This document shows positions 17,520 through 26,199 of a DNA stretch of 64,000 nucleotides, piece by piece (within the stretch, counting starts at the first letter, position 1; every line of letters begins with the position of its first letter). The notes under the pieces are model-generated. The model was not told the origin of the DNA. It did not search any database and worked only from the letters and a program-made list of their open reading frames with translations. The stretch is from Ruminococcus bovis (GTDB taxonomy: Bacteria > Bacillota > Clostridia > Oscillospirales > Acutalibacteraceae), in contig NZ_CP039381.1 of NCBI RefSeq assembly GCF_005601135.1, positions 1,299,941-1,363,940 of the forward strand. Reading direction: 5' to 3'. The position numbers and the translations under genes are program-made.

Positions 17520-17975
17520 ATGAGAGTGGAAGACCTAATCAATGAGTTAGAAGATATGATGAACGATGCAAAAGTTCTACCTTTAACAGGTGGTAAGGCT
17601 GTTGTAGATACAGAAGCAGTTCTTGATATCCTTGACGACATTCAGGATGCACTACCTGGTGAAGTTAGACAGGCTAAGAGCATTGTTGCCGATAGAAGCC
17701 AGATTCTTGCTGAAGCTAAGAAGGAAGCAGAAGAAATTATCCGTGCCGGTGAAGAAAAGAAGAAGCAGTTAGTTGCTGAAGATGAAATCACAAAACAGGC
17801 ACAGGCTCAGGCAGCAGACATCCTAAGTGATGCAAAGAAGAAGTCTTCTGAAATGAAGAAAGCAGCTAACGGTTATGTTACTGACCTAATGAAGAGAGCT
17901 GATGAAACTCTAACAGATTTAACTAACGAAATCCGTAAGACTCGTCAGGACATTCAGGCTCAGAAGAAAGACTGA
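17520..17975 (+). CDS. Coiled-coil protein, ATP synthase subunit B/H-like
   Basis: This 151-residue protein starts with ATG one base after the coaD stop and is clearly in the same transcript. It has no membrane segment. Residues about 50-150 are Ala/Lys/Glu/Gln-rich heptads, a long coiled coil superficially like F-type subunit B or V-type subunit H; such names are often given on composition alone. The N-terminus (VEDLINELEDMMNDAKVLPL) is better defined. Genes of this kind often follow coaD in Clostridia (recalled, not checked). The function is unknown. Confidence 0.75.
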   Translation: MRVEDLINELEDMMNDAKVLPLTGGKAVVDTEAVLDILDDIQDALPGEVRQAKSIVADRSQILAEAKKEAEEIIRAGEEKKKQLVAEDEITKQAQAQAADILSDAKKKSSEMKKAANGYVTDLMKRADETLTDLTNEIRKTRQDIQAQKKD

Positions 17976-17997
17976 TTTAGAAAATAATTGAGATTTT

Positions 17998-18028
17998 TAA
18001 CCACTACGAAAGTAGTGGTTATTTTTTT
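17998..18028 (+). terminator. Terminator after the coiled-coil gene
   Basis: TAACCACTAC and GTAGTGGTTA form a perfect 10-bp stem on a GAAA tetraloop, followed by seven T. Confidence 0.92.
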
Positions 18029-18103
18029 GCCTAAAACAATATTTTAATGCCAAAACTCATTATGTGAACAGTTTGAAAATATAAAGAAATTGTTACAAAT
18101 TCC

Positions 18104-18132
18104 TTGCAATATCATTACAAGTAGTATATAAT
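18104..18132 (+). promoter_or_regulatory. mraZ: Promoter of the mraZ division/cell-wall cluster
   Basis: TTGCAA and TATAAT are 17 bases apart, about 100 bases upstream of mraZ. The candidate MraZ boxes lie just downstream. Confidence 0.8.
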
Positions 18133-18144
18133 GGTTCATATAGA

Positions 18145-18180
18145 AGTGGCATTTGGTGTCACAATAGGACACTTGGTGTC
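18145..18180 (+). promoter_or_regulatory. Candidate MraZ operator repeats
   Basis: TTGGTGTC occurs twice, at 18153-18160 and 18173-18180, exactly 20 bases apart, with a related AGTGGC just before the first. MraZ proteins autoregulate by binding short G-rich direct repeats upstream of mraZ. The position right after the -10 fits a repressor site; the binding claim is inference. Confidence 0.5.
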
Positions 18181-18234
18181 GATAAGTGATTTCCGTGTGT
18201 CATATTTACTTAAAAATGGAGGTGGCAGTTTAAT

Positions 18235-18651
18235 ATGTTTTCCGGTACAACAGTTCATTCAGTTGACGCAAAAGGCAGAATTGTACTGCCACAGAAATTC
18301 AGAGAAGAACTTGGTGAAGAATTTTATGTAACCAATGGCTTTTCTGAAAATATACAGATTATGTCTGTTGATGAGTTTAATCGTCTAAGAGAGCAGATAA
18401 GGGAGCTACCTGCTAACAAAGCTATGGCACTTCAGTATTTGCTTTTATCTGCAGCAACACTAGTTAGTCCAAACGGTCAGGGTAGAATTCAAATTCCCCA
18501 AAAATTGCGTGAGGACAGCGCCATCCAAGGTGAGGCTGTAGTTGTTGGTATGGATAGTCGTATTGAAGTATGGAACAAAGATAAGTTCGATGCATTTATG
18601 GCTAAACAACGCCAAGAACTTGAGGATGCTCTTCAGCTTATTAAGTTTTAA
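18235..18651 (+). CDS. mraZ: Transcriptional regulator MraZ
   Basis: MraZ is an AbrB-fold, ring-forming DNA-binding protein that controls its own division and cell-wall cluster. The 138 residues hold two SpoVT/AbrB-like repeats, one starting HSVDAKGRIVLPQKFREE and one VSPNGQGRIQIPQKLRE. GGAGGTGG lies about 12 bases before the ATG. It is the first gene of the cluster and ends two bases before rsmH. Confidence 0.95.
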   Translation: MFSGTTVHSVDAKGRIVLPQKFREELGEEFYVTNGFSENIQIMSVDEFNRLREQIRELPANKAMALQYLLLSAATLVSPNGQGRIQIPQKLREDSAIQGEAVVVGMDSRIEVWNKDKFDAFMAKQRQELEDALQLIKF

Positions 18652-18653
18652 TT

Positions 18654-19577
18654 ATGGAATTTAATCATATTTCAGTTCTTCTCAATGAATGTATTGAGGG
18701 ACTGAACATTAACCCTAACGGAATTTATGTTGACGGTACAGCAGGTGGTGGCGGTCACTCAGCAGAAATTCTAAAGAAACTTGATTGTGGCAAACTGATT
18801 TCTATTGACAGAGATCCGGATGCTATTACAACAATTTCCGAAAGATTTAAAAATGAGCCAAATTCAATTATTGTAAATGGTTGTTTTGGTGATATGAAAA
18901 AGCTATTAAACGACAGAGGTATTTATCAAGTAGATGGTGTTCTTCTTGATATTGGTGTCAGTTCTCATCAGTTAGATACTGACGAAAGAGGTTTTAGCTT
19001 CCATAAGGATGCACCTTTAGATATGAGAATGAGCCAAAGTGGTACTTCTGCTGAGGATTTAGTTAATGACTTAAGTTATGAAGAACTTAGAGATATTATA
19101 TATCGCTATGGTGAAGATAAATTTGCACCATCTATTGCAAAGGGTATAGTTAAAGCAAGAGAAGAAGAAAGAATTACTACTACTCTTCAACTTGCTGAGA
19201 TTATTAAGAATTCTGTACCTCAAAAGGTTAGAAGAGAAGGTCACCCTGCAAGAAAGACTTTCCAGGCACTTAGAATTGAAGTAAATGGAGAACTTACTCA
19301 GCTTGAAAACGGTCTTGATGAAGCATTTGAAATGCTAAGTCCAAAGGGCAGACTTGCAGTTATTTCTTTCCATTCATTAGAGGATAGAATAGTAAAGCAA
19401 AAGATGGCATCTTGGTGCAAGGGTTGTACTTGTCCAAAGGACTTTCCGGTATGTGTTTGTGGAAATGTACCAAAGGCAAAGCTGGTAAACCGTAAGCCTA
19501 TAGAGGCTACACAGGAAGAACTGGACAAAAACCCTAGAAGTAGAAGTGCAAAACTAAGGATTTGCGAAAAAATTTAG
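18654..19577 (+). CDS. rsmH: 16S rRNA (cytosine1402-N4)-methyltransferase RsmH
   Basis: RsmH (MraW) methylates C1402 in the decoding centre. The 307-residue protein has HISVLLNECIEGL, the SAM loop VDGTAGGGGHS, DIGVSSHQLD, GFSFHKDAPLDMRM and the terminal NPRSRSAKLR. It is tightly linked to mraZ. A gap of 236 bases, with its own candidate promoter and operators, separates it from ftsL. Confidence 0.97.
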   Translation: MEFNHISVLLNECIEGLNINPNGIYVDGTAGGGGHSAEILKKLDCGKLISIDRDPDAITTISERFKNEPNSIIVNGCFGDMKKLLNDRGIYQVDGVLLDIGVSSHQLDTDERGFSFHKDAPLDMRMSQSGTSAEDLVNDLSYEELRDIIYRYGEDKFAPSIAKGIVKAREEERITTTLQLAEIIKNSVPQKVRREGHPARKTFQALRIEVNGELTQLENGLDEAFEMLSPKGRLAVISFHSLEDRIVKQKMASWCKGCTCPKDFPVCVCGNVPKAKLVNRKPIEATQEELDKNPRSRSAKLRICEKI

Positions 19578-19605
19578 GTAAAGTGACAGTTTTGTAGTAT
19601 TTCCC

Positions 19606-19693
19606 TAGACAAAGTACTGTATATGTAGTAAAATATATCAGTGGTGTAATTATAGTTACAAATATCTATAGATAGTGTAACAAAACAATTACA
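19606..19693 (+). promoter_or_regulatory. Candidate promoter and dyad operators upstream of ftsL
   Basis: TAGACA (19606-19611) and TAAAAT (19629-19634) are 17 bases apart. Two dyads with the same half-sites follow: TGTAA-N6-TTACA at 19645-19660 and TGTAA-N8-TTACA at 19676-19693. A third palindrome, AAGGTACTAT with its partner, lies at 19758-19779. These look like an internal promoter with operator sites; no factor can be named. Confidence 0.45.
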
Positions 19694-19813
19694 ATAAATA
19701 TATATTGAGATTTTAATTACTACGAATAAGTAAAGATTATGAGAAGAAAGAAATTTTAAGGTACTATATATAGTATCTTAGAAAAATGAAGAATTGGTTA
19801 TATAGGTGAATAA

Positions 19814-20311
19814 ATGGCATTTTTGAGCAGTAATAATGCTTATGACATTTCTGTTTTTGAAGATGAAAATCTTGAGAATCAGGACTTACATAAGAAAAAT
19901 AAGGTAGTAAAAATACCTAAGAAAAAAATTGAACAAGCAAAAAGACGCAAACGCAATCCTTTGAAGTTAACTGTCGGTTTCTTGTTTTCTGCAGTTGTTG
20001 TAGCAGTAGTTGGTATGATTATTTATAGCCAAGTTCAGCTAACAGAATTAAATCAGAAAATTTCAGAAGCACAGGAAACATTAGAGAATAGCCAAAGTGA
20101 ATATACTCAAATGCAAATGAATGTTGATGCTAAATACACAACTTCTATTATTGAGGAATATGCACAGGATAAACTAGGTATGACTAAAGCAAACAGTAGC
20201 CAAAAGGAATTTGTGGATTTATCTAGCGGGGATAAAGCCAAGGTTGTTGAAAAAGAGGATAAAAGTATTTTTGATACTATAGTAGATTGGATATCCTCAA
20301 TTTGGTCATAA
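19814..20311 (+). CDS. ftsL: FtsL-like divisome protein
   Basis: FtsL is a short bitopic division protein that partners FtsB/DivIC and FtsQ/DivIB. The 165 residues show the expected layout: a basic cytoplasmic N-terminus, one membrane helix (about 53-75, LTVGFLFSAVVVAVVGMIIY) and an extracytoplasmic coiled coil. EYAQDKLGMTKA is the motif common to FtsL and septum-formation initiators. A Trp-containing acidic tail is extra. Identity rests on architecture and position between rsmH and the transpeptidase gene. Confidence 0.8.
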   Translation: MAFLSSNNAYDISVFEDENLENQDLHKKNKVVKIPKKKIEQAKRRKRNPLKLTVGFLFSAVVVAVVGMIIYSQVQLTELNQKISEAQETLENSQSEYTQMQMNVDAKYTTSIIEEYAQDKLGMTKANSSQKEFVDLSSGDKAKVVEKEDKSIFDTIVDWISSIWS

Positions 20312-20346
20312 CCCTTAGGTTTGTGTAATAAGATTATAGAGGGTAC

Positions 20347-20382
20347 AAGAGTTGAGATTTTAATTATCTTAACTCTTTTTCC
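20347..20382 (+). terminator. Intrinsic terminator or attenuator between ftsL and the PBP gene
   Basis: AAGAGTTGAGAT pairs with ATCTTAACTCTT (one G-U or mismatch) around a seven-base loop, followed by TTTCC. It lies inside the cluster with no promoter after it, so it may reduce rather than stop transcription. Confidence 0.6.
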
Positions 20383-20424
20383 GTATTTATTGATATGAAA
20401 GAGATAAGAAAGGAGCAAGACCAG

Positions 20425-22674
20425 TTGGCTAAGAATGTAAAAGGCGTAAATCAAAAGTTACGACATAGAACAATGATTCTTTTGGCTATTATTTTGGTTA
20501 TTGGTTTTGGTGCTGCTACTTGTAGACTTGCATTTTTGCAAGTGGTTAAGGGAGAAAGTTTAAGCCAAAAGGCTGTTGAACAACAGTTACATGATACTGA
20601 GATTTCAGCAAAACGAGGAACTATCTATGATAGAACCGGTAAAGTATTAGCCCAGAGTGCTTCGGTATGGCGAGTTGTTATGGCTCCTGCTAACTTCAAA
20701 ACTGATGAACAGAGAGAGTATGTAGCTAAAAATCTTTCAAAAATTCTTGATTTGGATTATGATGAAGTTTTAAAGGAAACTAAAGAAAATTCATATTATG
20801 TTAGTGTTAAGAGAAAAATAGAAACAAAAGAAAGAAATAAAATTTTAAAATTACAAGATACTTTAAGTGAAAAATATCAATTGGAAAATGTTATTCAGCT
20901 ACTTGATGACTACAAGAGATATTATCCTTATAACGAACTTGCTTCTTCAGTAATCGGTTTTACCGGTGAAGACGACCAAGGTCTTGAAGGTCTTGAGTAT
21001 CAGTACAATAAGTATTTGTCAGGTACAAGTGGCAGACTAATTTCAGCACGAAATTCACAAGGTGTTGATATGCCGTTTGCCTATGAACAAAGTGTTGATG
21101 CTAAAGACGGTAACAACCTAGTTCTTACTATTGATGAAACAGTTCAAGCTGTTGTTGAAAAGTATATGCAACAGAACATCATAACTAATAAGGTTTATAA
21201 CCGTGGTTGTGCTATTATGATGGATGTTACAAATGGTGAAATTATTGCTATGGCTACAGTCGGTGGCTATGACCTTAACGAACCTTATACAATAGCCGAT
21301 GAAACAAAGCAAAAAGAAATCAAAGCTATTACAGATAAAAAGAAAAAGAACAAAGCCTATAATGAGGCTTTAGCTGAACAGTGGCGTAATAAAGCTATTT
21401 CCGACACTTATTATCCGGGTTCGGTATTTAAGATTATTACTTCTGCTATGGCACTTGAAGAAGGTGTTGTTAATGCAGATACAAGTACTTTCAACTGTAC
21501 CGGTTCTATGCAGGTAAGTGATAGACTTATCCACTGTCATGACTGGAACGGTCATGGTACACAGACTTTTGAACAAGCAATTATCAATTCTTGTAACCCT
21601 GCATTTATGCAGATTGGTGCAAAAGTAGGTGCAGCAAAGTTCTGGGAATACTATCAGGCATTTGGTTATTCCGAATTAACAGGTATTGACCTACCGGGTG
21701 AAAGTGACGACCAGTTCTTTACACCGGACGGTTCAATGGGTGTTGTTGACCTTGCAGTTGCTTCTTTCGGTCAAGGTTTCTCAATTACTCCAATTCAGAT
21801 GATTACTGCCGTATCAGCAGTTGCAAACGGTGGTAACTTGGTTCAACCACATGTTGTAAAGCAAATTCAGGACAGCAACGGTAATGTTGTACAAAACTAT
21901 GATACAAAGATTAAGAGAAAAGTTGTATCAAGCAGCGTATCTAAAACATTAAACACAATTCTACAACACAACTCAGAACAGGGCGGTGTAAAGTGTGGTT
22001 ATGTTGCAGGTTACAGAGTAGCCGGTAAAACAGGTACATCAGAAAAATTGGTAGATAGCAATGGTGATGGTGTAGAAGATTACATTGCGTCTTTCCTAGG
22101 TTATGCTCCTGCAGATAACCCAAAATATGCAATGCTAATGTTCTTTGATACTCCTACAGGTGATAACTACTACGGTTCTGTTGTAGCAGCACCTGTATTC
22201 TCACAGATTATGGAAGAAGTTTTACCTTACTTAGAGGTTGAAACAGAATATACAGATAGCGAAAGAGAAGACTTAGATGTTATTGCCGATCAGTATGTTG
22301 GTCTATCAACAGAAGATGCACAACAAAAGATTTCTGATGCCGGACTTACACCGGTAGTTAAGGGTTCAGGTAGCAAGGTTATTGCTCAAATGCCGGAATC
22401 AAATTCTACTGTACCAAAGGGTGGAACAGTTGTTCTTTATACCGACAAATCTTCGGCAAAAGAAACGGTAGAAGTACCTAACTTACTTGATATGAGTTTA
22501 AGTGATGTAAACAGTATTGCTTCTCAGTATGGACTGAATGTATCTGTTAAGGGTACTTCAAGTACAAGTGGTGACGGTATCTCTACAAAGCAAAGTATAG
22601 CTGAGGGTACTAAGGTTAGTGAAGGTACAGTTATTACAGTTACCTTCTCGCCACAAAGTGGTATTGCAGAATAA
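20425..22674 (+). CDS. Class B penicillin-binding transpeptidase with PASTA domains (SpoVD/PBP2B type)
   Basis: This is a monofunctional DD-transpeptidase for septal or spore-cortex peptidoglycan. It has one N-terminal membrane anchor (about residues 18-40) and a pedestal domain starting at KRGTIYDRTGKVLAQ. The catalytic motifs are SVFK (333-336), SCN (389-391) and KTGT (535-538). Two C-terminal PASTA repeats (about 620-749) are typical of SpoVD. The frame is open to ATG 20395, but AAGGAG at 20410-20415 lies nine bases before TTG 20425, which I take as the start (749 residues). A Lys-rich insert precedes the SVFK motif. Whether it is the vegetative or the sporulation enzyme cannot be told here. 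Confidence 0.93.
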   Translation: MAKNVKGVNQKLRHRTMILLAIILVIGFGAATCRLAFLQVVKGESLSQKAVEQQLHDTEISAKRGTIYDRTGKVLAQSASVWRVVMAPANFKTDEQREYVAKNLSKILDLDYDEVLKETKENSYYVSVKRKIETKERNKILKLQDTLSEKYQLENVIQLLDDYKRYYPYNELASSVIGFTGEDDQGLEGLEYQYNKYLSGTSGRLISARNSQGVDMPFAYEQSVDAKDGNNLVLTIDETVQAVVEKYMQQNIITNKVYNRGCAIMMDVTNGEIIAMATVGGYDLNEPYTIADETKQKEIKAITDKKKKNKAYNEALAEQWRNKAISDTYYPGSVFKIITSAMALEEGVVNADTSTFNCTGSMQVSDRLIHCHDWNGHGTQTFEQAIINSCNPAFMQIGAKVGAAKFWEYYQAFGYSELTGIDLPGESDDQFFTPDGSMGVVDLAVASFGQGFSITPIQMITAVSAVANGGNLVQPHVVKQIQDSNGNVVQNYDTKIKRKVVSSSVSKTLNTILQHNSEQGGVKCGYVAGYRVAGKTGTSEKLVDSNGDGVEDYIASFLGYAPADNPKYAMLMFFDTPTGDNYYGSVVAAPVFSQIMEEVLPYLEVETEYTDSEREDLDVIADQYVGLSTEDAQQKISDAGLTPVVKGSGSKVIAQMPESNSTVPKGGTVVLYTDKSSAKETVEVPNLLDMSLSDVNSIASQYGLNVSVKGTSSTSGDGISTKQSIAEGTKVSEGTVITVTFSPQSGIAE

Positions 22675-22714
22675 TAAATTTTTTATATAAAAGATGTTAA
22701 AATGAGGTGTTAGA

Positions 22715-23746
22715 ATGACAACAGGATTATGGGAACTTGTGGGTGCAGTTGTTGCATTCGTTCTTTCAGCAGTAATAGGAAGATTTTTGATTCCGATTTT
22801 ACACAAGTTAAAGTATGGTCAGACAATTCTTGATATTGGACCATCTTGGCATAAGAAAAAGCAAGGTACTCCAACAATGGGTGGCATTATGTTTATCATC
22901 GGTATTGTTGTTGCAACAGTAATTGCAATTCCTTGTTTATCAATTTTCGGTGATATTTATGAACCAACAGGTTATTCTTATAACAAAGAGGTTCTAATGG
23001 TATTTGTCAGCCTAGGTATGGCTGTACTTTACGGTGCAGTTGGTTTCCTTGATGACTATATTAAGGTTGTTAAGAAAAGAAACCTTGGTCTAACTGCTAA
23101 GCAGAAACTAGTGTTCCAGTTTGCAATTGCAATTGCATTCGTTGTAATCAATGCTTTCTTTGGCTATGGTGACACAACATATATTCCTTTTGCAGGTACT
23201 GTTCATATGGGCAACTTTGCAATTATCTACCACATTATCAGTGTAATTGTTATTGTTGGTGTGGTTAACGCAGTTAACCTAGCTGATGGTATTGATGGTC
23301 TTGTTGGTTCAGAAACATTCTTTGTTGCTATTTTCTATATGATTATTTCAAGCATTATGACTTCTTCTGCAACAGGTGTTTTATCAGCAGCAGTAGCCGG
23401 TGGTTGTCTAGGTTTCTTACTATGGAACTTTAACCCTGCTAAGGTATTTATGGGTGACACAGGTTCACTATTCTTAGGCGGTATTGTTTGTGCAATGGCT
23501 TATTCAATGAATATGCCGGTTATCCTAATTCCAATGGCACTGACTTATTTACTTGAAATGCTATCTGTTATTCTACAGGTAACATACTTTAAAATTACTC
23601 ACGGTAAAAGATTATTCAAGATGAGTCCTATCCACCATCACTTTGAAAAGTGTGGTTGGAGCGAAACAAAGATTGTTGTAGTATTCAGTGCATTTACAAT
23701 TGTTATTTGTGGTATTGTTACTGCATTAGTAATTTTAGGACTTTGA
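22715..23746 (+). CDS. mraY: Phospho-N-acetylmuramoyl-pentapeptide transferase MraY
   Basis: MraY transfers phospho-MurNAc-pentapeptide to undecaprenyl phosphate to make lipid I. The 343-residue polytopic protein has KKKQGTPTMGG near residue 47, GFLDDYIKV, NAVNLADGIDGL, FMGDTGSLFLGG and the HHHFEKCGWSE end motif, all diagnostic. AGGTGTTAGA precedes the ATG. It is co-transcribed with the PBP gene and ftsW. Confidence 0.97.
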   Translation: MTTGLWELVGAVVAFVLSAVIGRFLIPILHKLKYGQTILDIGPSWHKKKQGTPTMGGIMFIIGIVVATVIAIPCLSIFGDIYEPTGYSYNKEVLMVFVSLGMAVLYGAVGFLDDYIKVVKKRNLGLTAKQKLVFQFAIAIAFVVINAFFGYGDTTYIPFAGTVHMGNFAIIYHIISVIVIVGVVNAVNLADGIDGLVGSETFFVAIFYMIISSIMTSSATGVLSAAVAGGCLGFLLWNFNPAKVFMGDTGSLFLGGIVCAMAYSMNMPVILIPMALTYLLEMLSVILQVTYFKITHGKRLFKMSPIHHHFEKCGWSETKIVVVFSAFTIVICGIVTALVILGL

Positions 23747-23779
23747 TACTTCATATAATATAGGGAGGAGGAGAATTTA

Positions 23780-25003
23780 ATGTCATCAGAAACTTTAAAA
23801 AGAATGTCAAATGAAAGACAAAGATATGATAGTCGTGGCAGGACAAGAAGAAAAAATGCTCCTCCAAAAAAGAGAAAGAGAATAGCTTTCTCTATTGGTA
23901 TGGGTATTGACCTACCTTTCCTAATTATTCTATTGGTTCTTCTTGTAACCGGTCTGATAATGATGTTTTCAGCATCTTATGCAGTTGCATATTATAATCA
24001 GGGAGACAGTTTCTTCTTCTTGAAAAGGCAGTTAATATTTGCAGTTATCGGCTTTGTGCTTATGATGGGTATTTCCTATATTGACTATCATAGCTTGCAT
24101 CATTTATGTTATGTATTCTTAGGACTTTCCTATTTGGCACTATTTTTGGTATTGTTGTTGCCACCGGTAAACAATGTTCATAGATGGATTGGTGTTGGTG
24201 GTTACGGTATTCAGGCTTCGGAATTTTCAAAATTCGCAATTGTGCTTTTCTTGGCACATTGGGGAAGTCTTTATTATGATAAAATGAGTACCATTAAGTA
24301 TGGGGTTGTTCCTGCACTTGCAGTATTTGTCAGTACTGCAGTTTTACTTGTGCTTGAACCTCACTATTCAGGTATTGTAATTATTCTATTACTTACAGTT
24401 GTAATGCTTTACCTAGCCGGTATTAACACAAAATGGCTTGCTGTTGCCGGTGTGGCAGTTGTAATTGCTTTCTTGATTGCTTGGGTAACCGGTCTTCTTT
24501 CTTATGCTATGACAAGAATGGAAGGTTGGGGTCAGGCTCTTGAATATACAACTGAAAAAATGTGGCAAACAACTTGGCAGACCAGAAACAGTCTTTATGC
24601 AATAGGCTCAGGTGGTCTATTCGGTTTAGGTCTTGGTAACTCAAGACAGAAGTATGGTTATCTGCCTGAACCACAGAACGACTTTATCTTTGCAGTTGTA
24701 TGTGAAGAACTTGGTTTAGTAGGTGCAATAGTAATCTTAATTATCTTTGCAGCACTTGTTTATAGAGGTGTAAAGATTGCACTAAAAGCACCGGACAGAT
24801 TTGGTAAACTACTTGGTATCGGTTTGATTTCACAGATTGGTATTCAAGTTATTCTAAATATTTTTGTTATTACAGACTGGTTGCCTAATACAGGTATCAG
24901 CTTACCATTCTTCTCTTATGGTGGTAGTTCCCTGGTTGTATTGATGGCACAGATGGGTGTAATACTTTCAATTTCAAGACACTCTAATATTGAAAAAGCA
25001 TAA
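23780..25003 (+). CDS. ftsW: FtsW/SpoVE peptidoglycan polymerase (SEDS family)
   Basis: SEDS proteins polymerise glycan strands from lipid II together with a class B PBP, here encoded two genes upstream. The 407-residue protein has a basic N-terminus and about ten membrane helices. SEDS motifs include ASEFSKFAIVLFLAHW, the extracytoplasmic W-rich loop and the end motif LPFFSYGGSSL. GGGAGGAGG precedes the ATG. FtsW and SpoVE cannot be separated on this evidence. Confidence 0.94.
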   Translation: MSSETLKRMSNERQRYDSRGRTRRKNAPPKKRKRIAFSIGMGIDLPFLIILLVLLVTGLIMMFSASYAVAYYNQGDSFFFLKRQLIFAVIGFVLMMGISYIDYHSLHHLCYVFLGLSYLALFLVLLLPPVNNVHRWIGVGGYGIQASEFSKFAIVLFLAHWGSLYYDKMSTIKYGVVPALAVFVSTAVLLVLEPHYSGIVIILLLTVVMLYLAGINTKWLAVAGVAVVIAFLIAWVTGLLSYAMTRMEGWGQALEYTTEKMWQTTWQTRNSLYAIGSGGLFGLGLGNSRQKYGYLPEPQNDFIFAVVCEELGLVGAIVILIIFAALVYRGVKIALKAPDRFGKLLGIGLISQIGIQVILNIFVITDWLPNTGISLPFFSYGGSSLVVLMAQMGVILSISRHSNIEKA

Positions 25004-25016
25004 TGAGGTGTAAAAT

Positions 25017-26132
25017 ATGAGAATTTTATTTGCCGGTGGGGGTACAGCCGGTCACATTAATCCGGCACTTGCTATTGCCGGATATGTAAAGAAACAAATG
25101 CCTGAAGCAGAAATCCTTTTTGTTGGTAACAAGGGTGGTATGGAAGAAAGACTTGTTCCACAGGCAGGTTTTGACTTTAAGCAAATTGTTATCAGTGGCT
25201 TTAAGAGAAGTTTTAATGTTAAGGCAATCGGTCACAATGTTAAAACAGTAAAGAGAATGTTTACAGCCTCTGCTGAGTCAAAGAAAATTATTAAGGAATT
25301 TAAACCTGACCTTGCAGTTGGTACAGGTGGTTATGTAAGTGGTCCTGTACTTCGTACTGCAGCAAAGATGGGTGTTCCGATTATTATTCACGAACAAAAC
25401 GCTTATCCAGGTGTTACTACAAAGATGCTATCAAAGTTAGCTAAGAAAGTTATGTTAGCTATTCCTGATGCTAAGAAACACCTTGACCCTAACCTAGATT
25501 ATGTTATTACGGGTAACCCTGTAAGACAAGAAATCCTTTCTGCTAACAGAGAAAGTGCAAGAGCAGAACTTGGTCTTGATGAAAGACCTGTTGTTCTATC
25601 TTTTGGTGGTTCTTTAGGTGCAAGAAAGATTAACGAAAACTTAGCTGACCTAATCGCAAGAAGTGGTAAAGACGGTAAATATCAGCATATCCATGCTTAT
25701 GGTCAATACGGTAAGTGGTTTCCTGATTTAGTTAAAGAGAAAGGTACAGACATTTCAAAGTGTCCTAACCTTGATATTAGAGAATATATTAACAATATGG
25801 CAACTTGTCTTGCTGCTTGTGATGTGGTTGTATCAAGAGCCGGTGCAATTACACTTTCAGAAATTCAAGCTCAGGGCAAACCGGCAGTTCTGATTCCATC
25901 TCCAAATGTAGCTGAAAATCATCAGTATCACAACGCAATGGCTATGGTAAACAAAAAGGCTGCTGAAATTATTGAAGAAAAGGATTTAACTCCTGAACTT
26001 CTAATTGAAAAAGTTGATAAGCTACTTGAGAGCAGTGCTACTCTTGAAGAATATAGCAAGAATGCCAGAAAGATGGCTATTGTTGATGCTAATGAAAGAA
26101 TCTTTAGTGTTATTAAAGGTATTCTAGGCTAA
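25017..26132 (+). CDS. murG: Lipid II synthase MurG
   Basis: MurG (GT28) adds GlcNAc to lipid I, giving lipid II. The 371 residues contain GGGTAGHINPALAIA at the N-terminus, VGTGGYVSGPV, HEQNAYPGVTTKML and the UDP-GlcNAc site VSRAGAITLSEIQAQGKPAVLIPSP. It starts 13 bases after ftsW with AGGTGTAAAAT as ribosome site. Confidence 0.97.
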   Translation: MRILFAGGGTAGHINPALAIAGYVKKQMPEAEILFVGNKGGMEERLVPQAGFDFKQIVISGFKRSFNVKAIGHNVKTVKRMFTASAESKKIIKEFKPDLAVGTGGYVSGPVLRTAAKMGVPIIIHEQNAYPGVTTKMLSKLAKKVMLAIPDAKKHLDPNLDYVITGNPVRQEILSANRESARAELGLDERPVVLSFGGSLGARKINENLADLIARSGKDGKYQHIHAYGQYGKWFPDLVKEKGTDISKCPNLDIREYINNMATCLAACDVVVSRAGAITLSEIQAQGKPAVLIPSPNVAENHQYHNAMAMVNKKAAEIIEEKDLTPELLIEKVDKLLESSATLEEYSKNARKMAIVDANERIFSVIKGILG

Positions 26133-26199
26133 CACATTTTTGAAACACCAACATAAAATATGTAGAAATAGTTTCAGTATTTTATAAAGGGTGTTGTAA

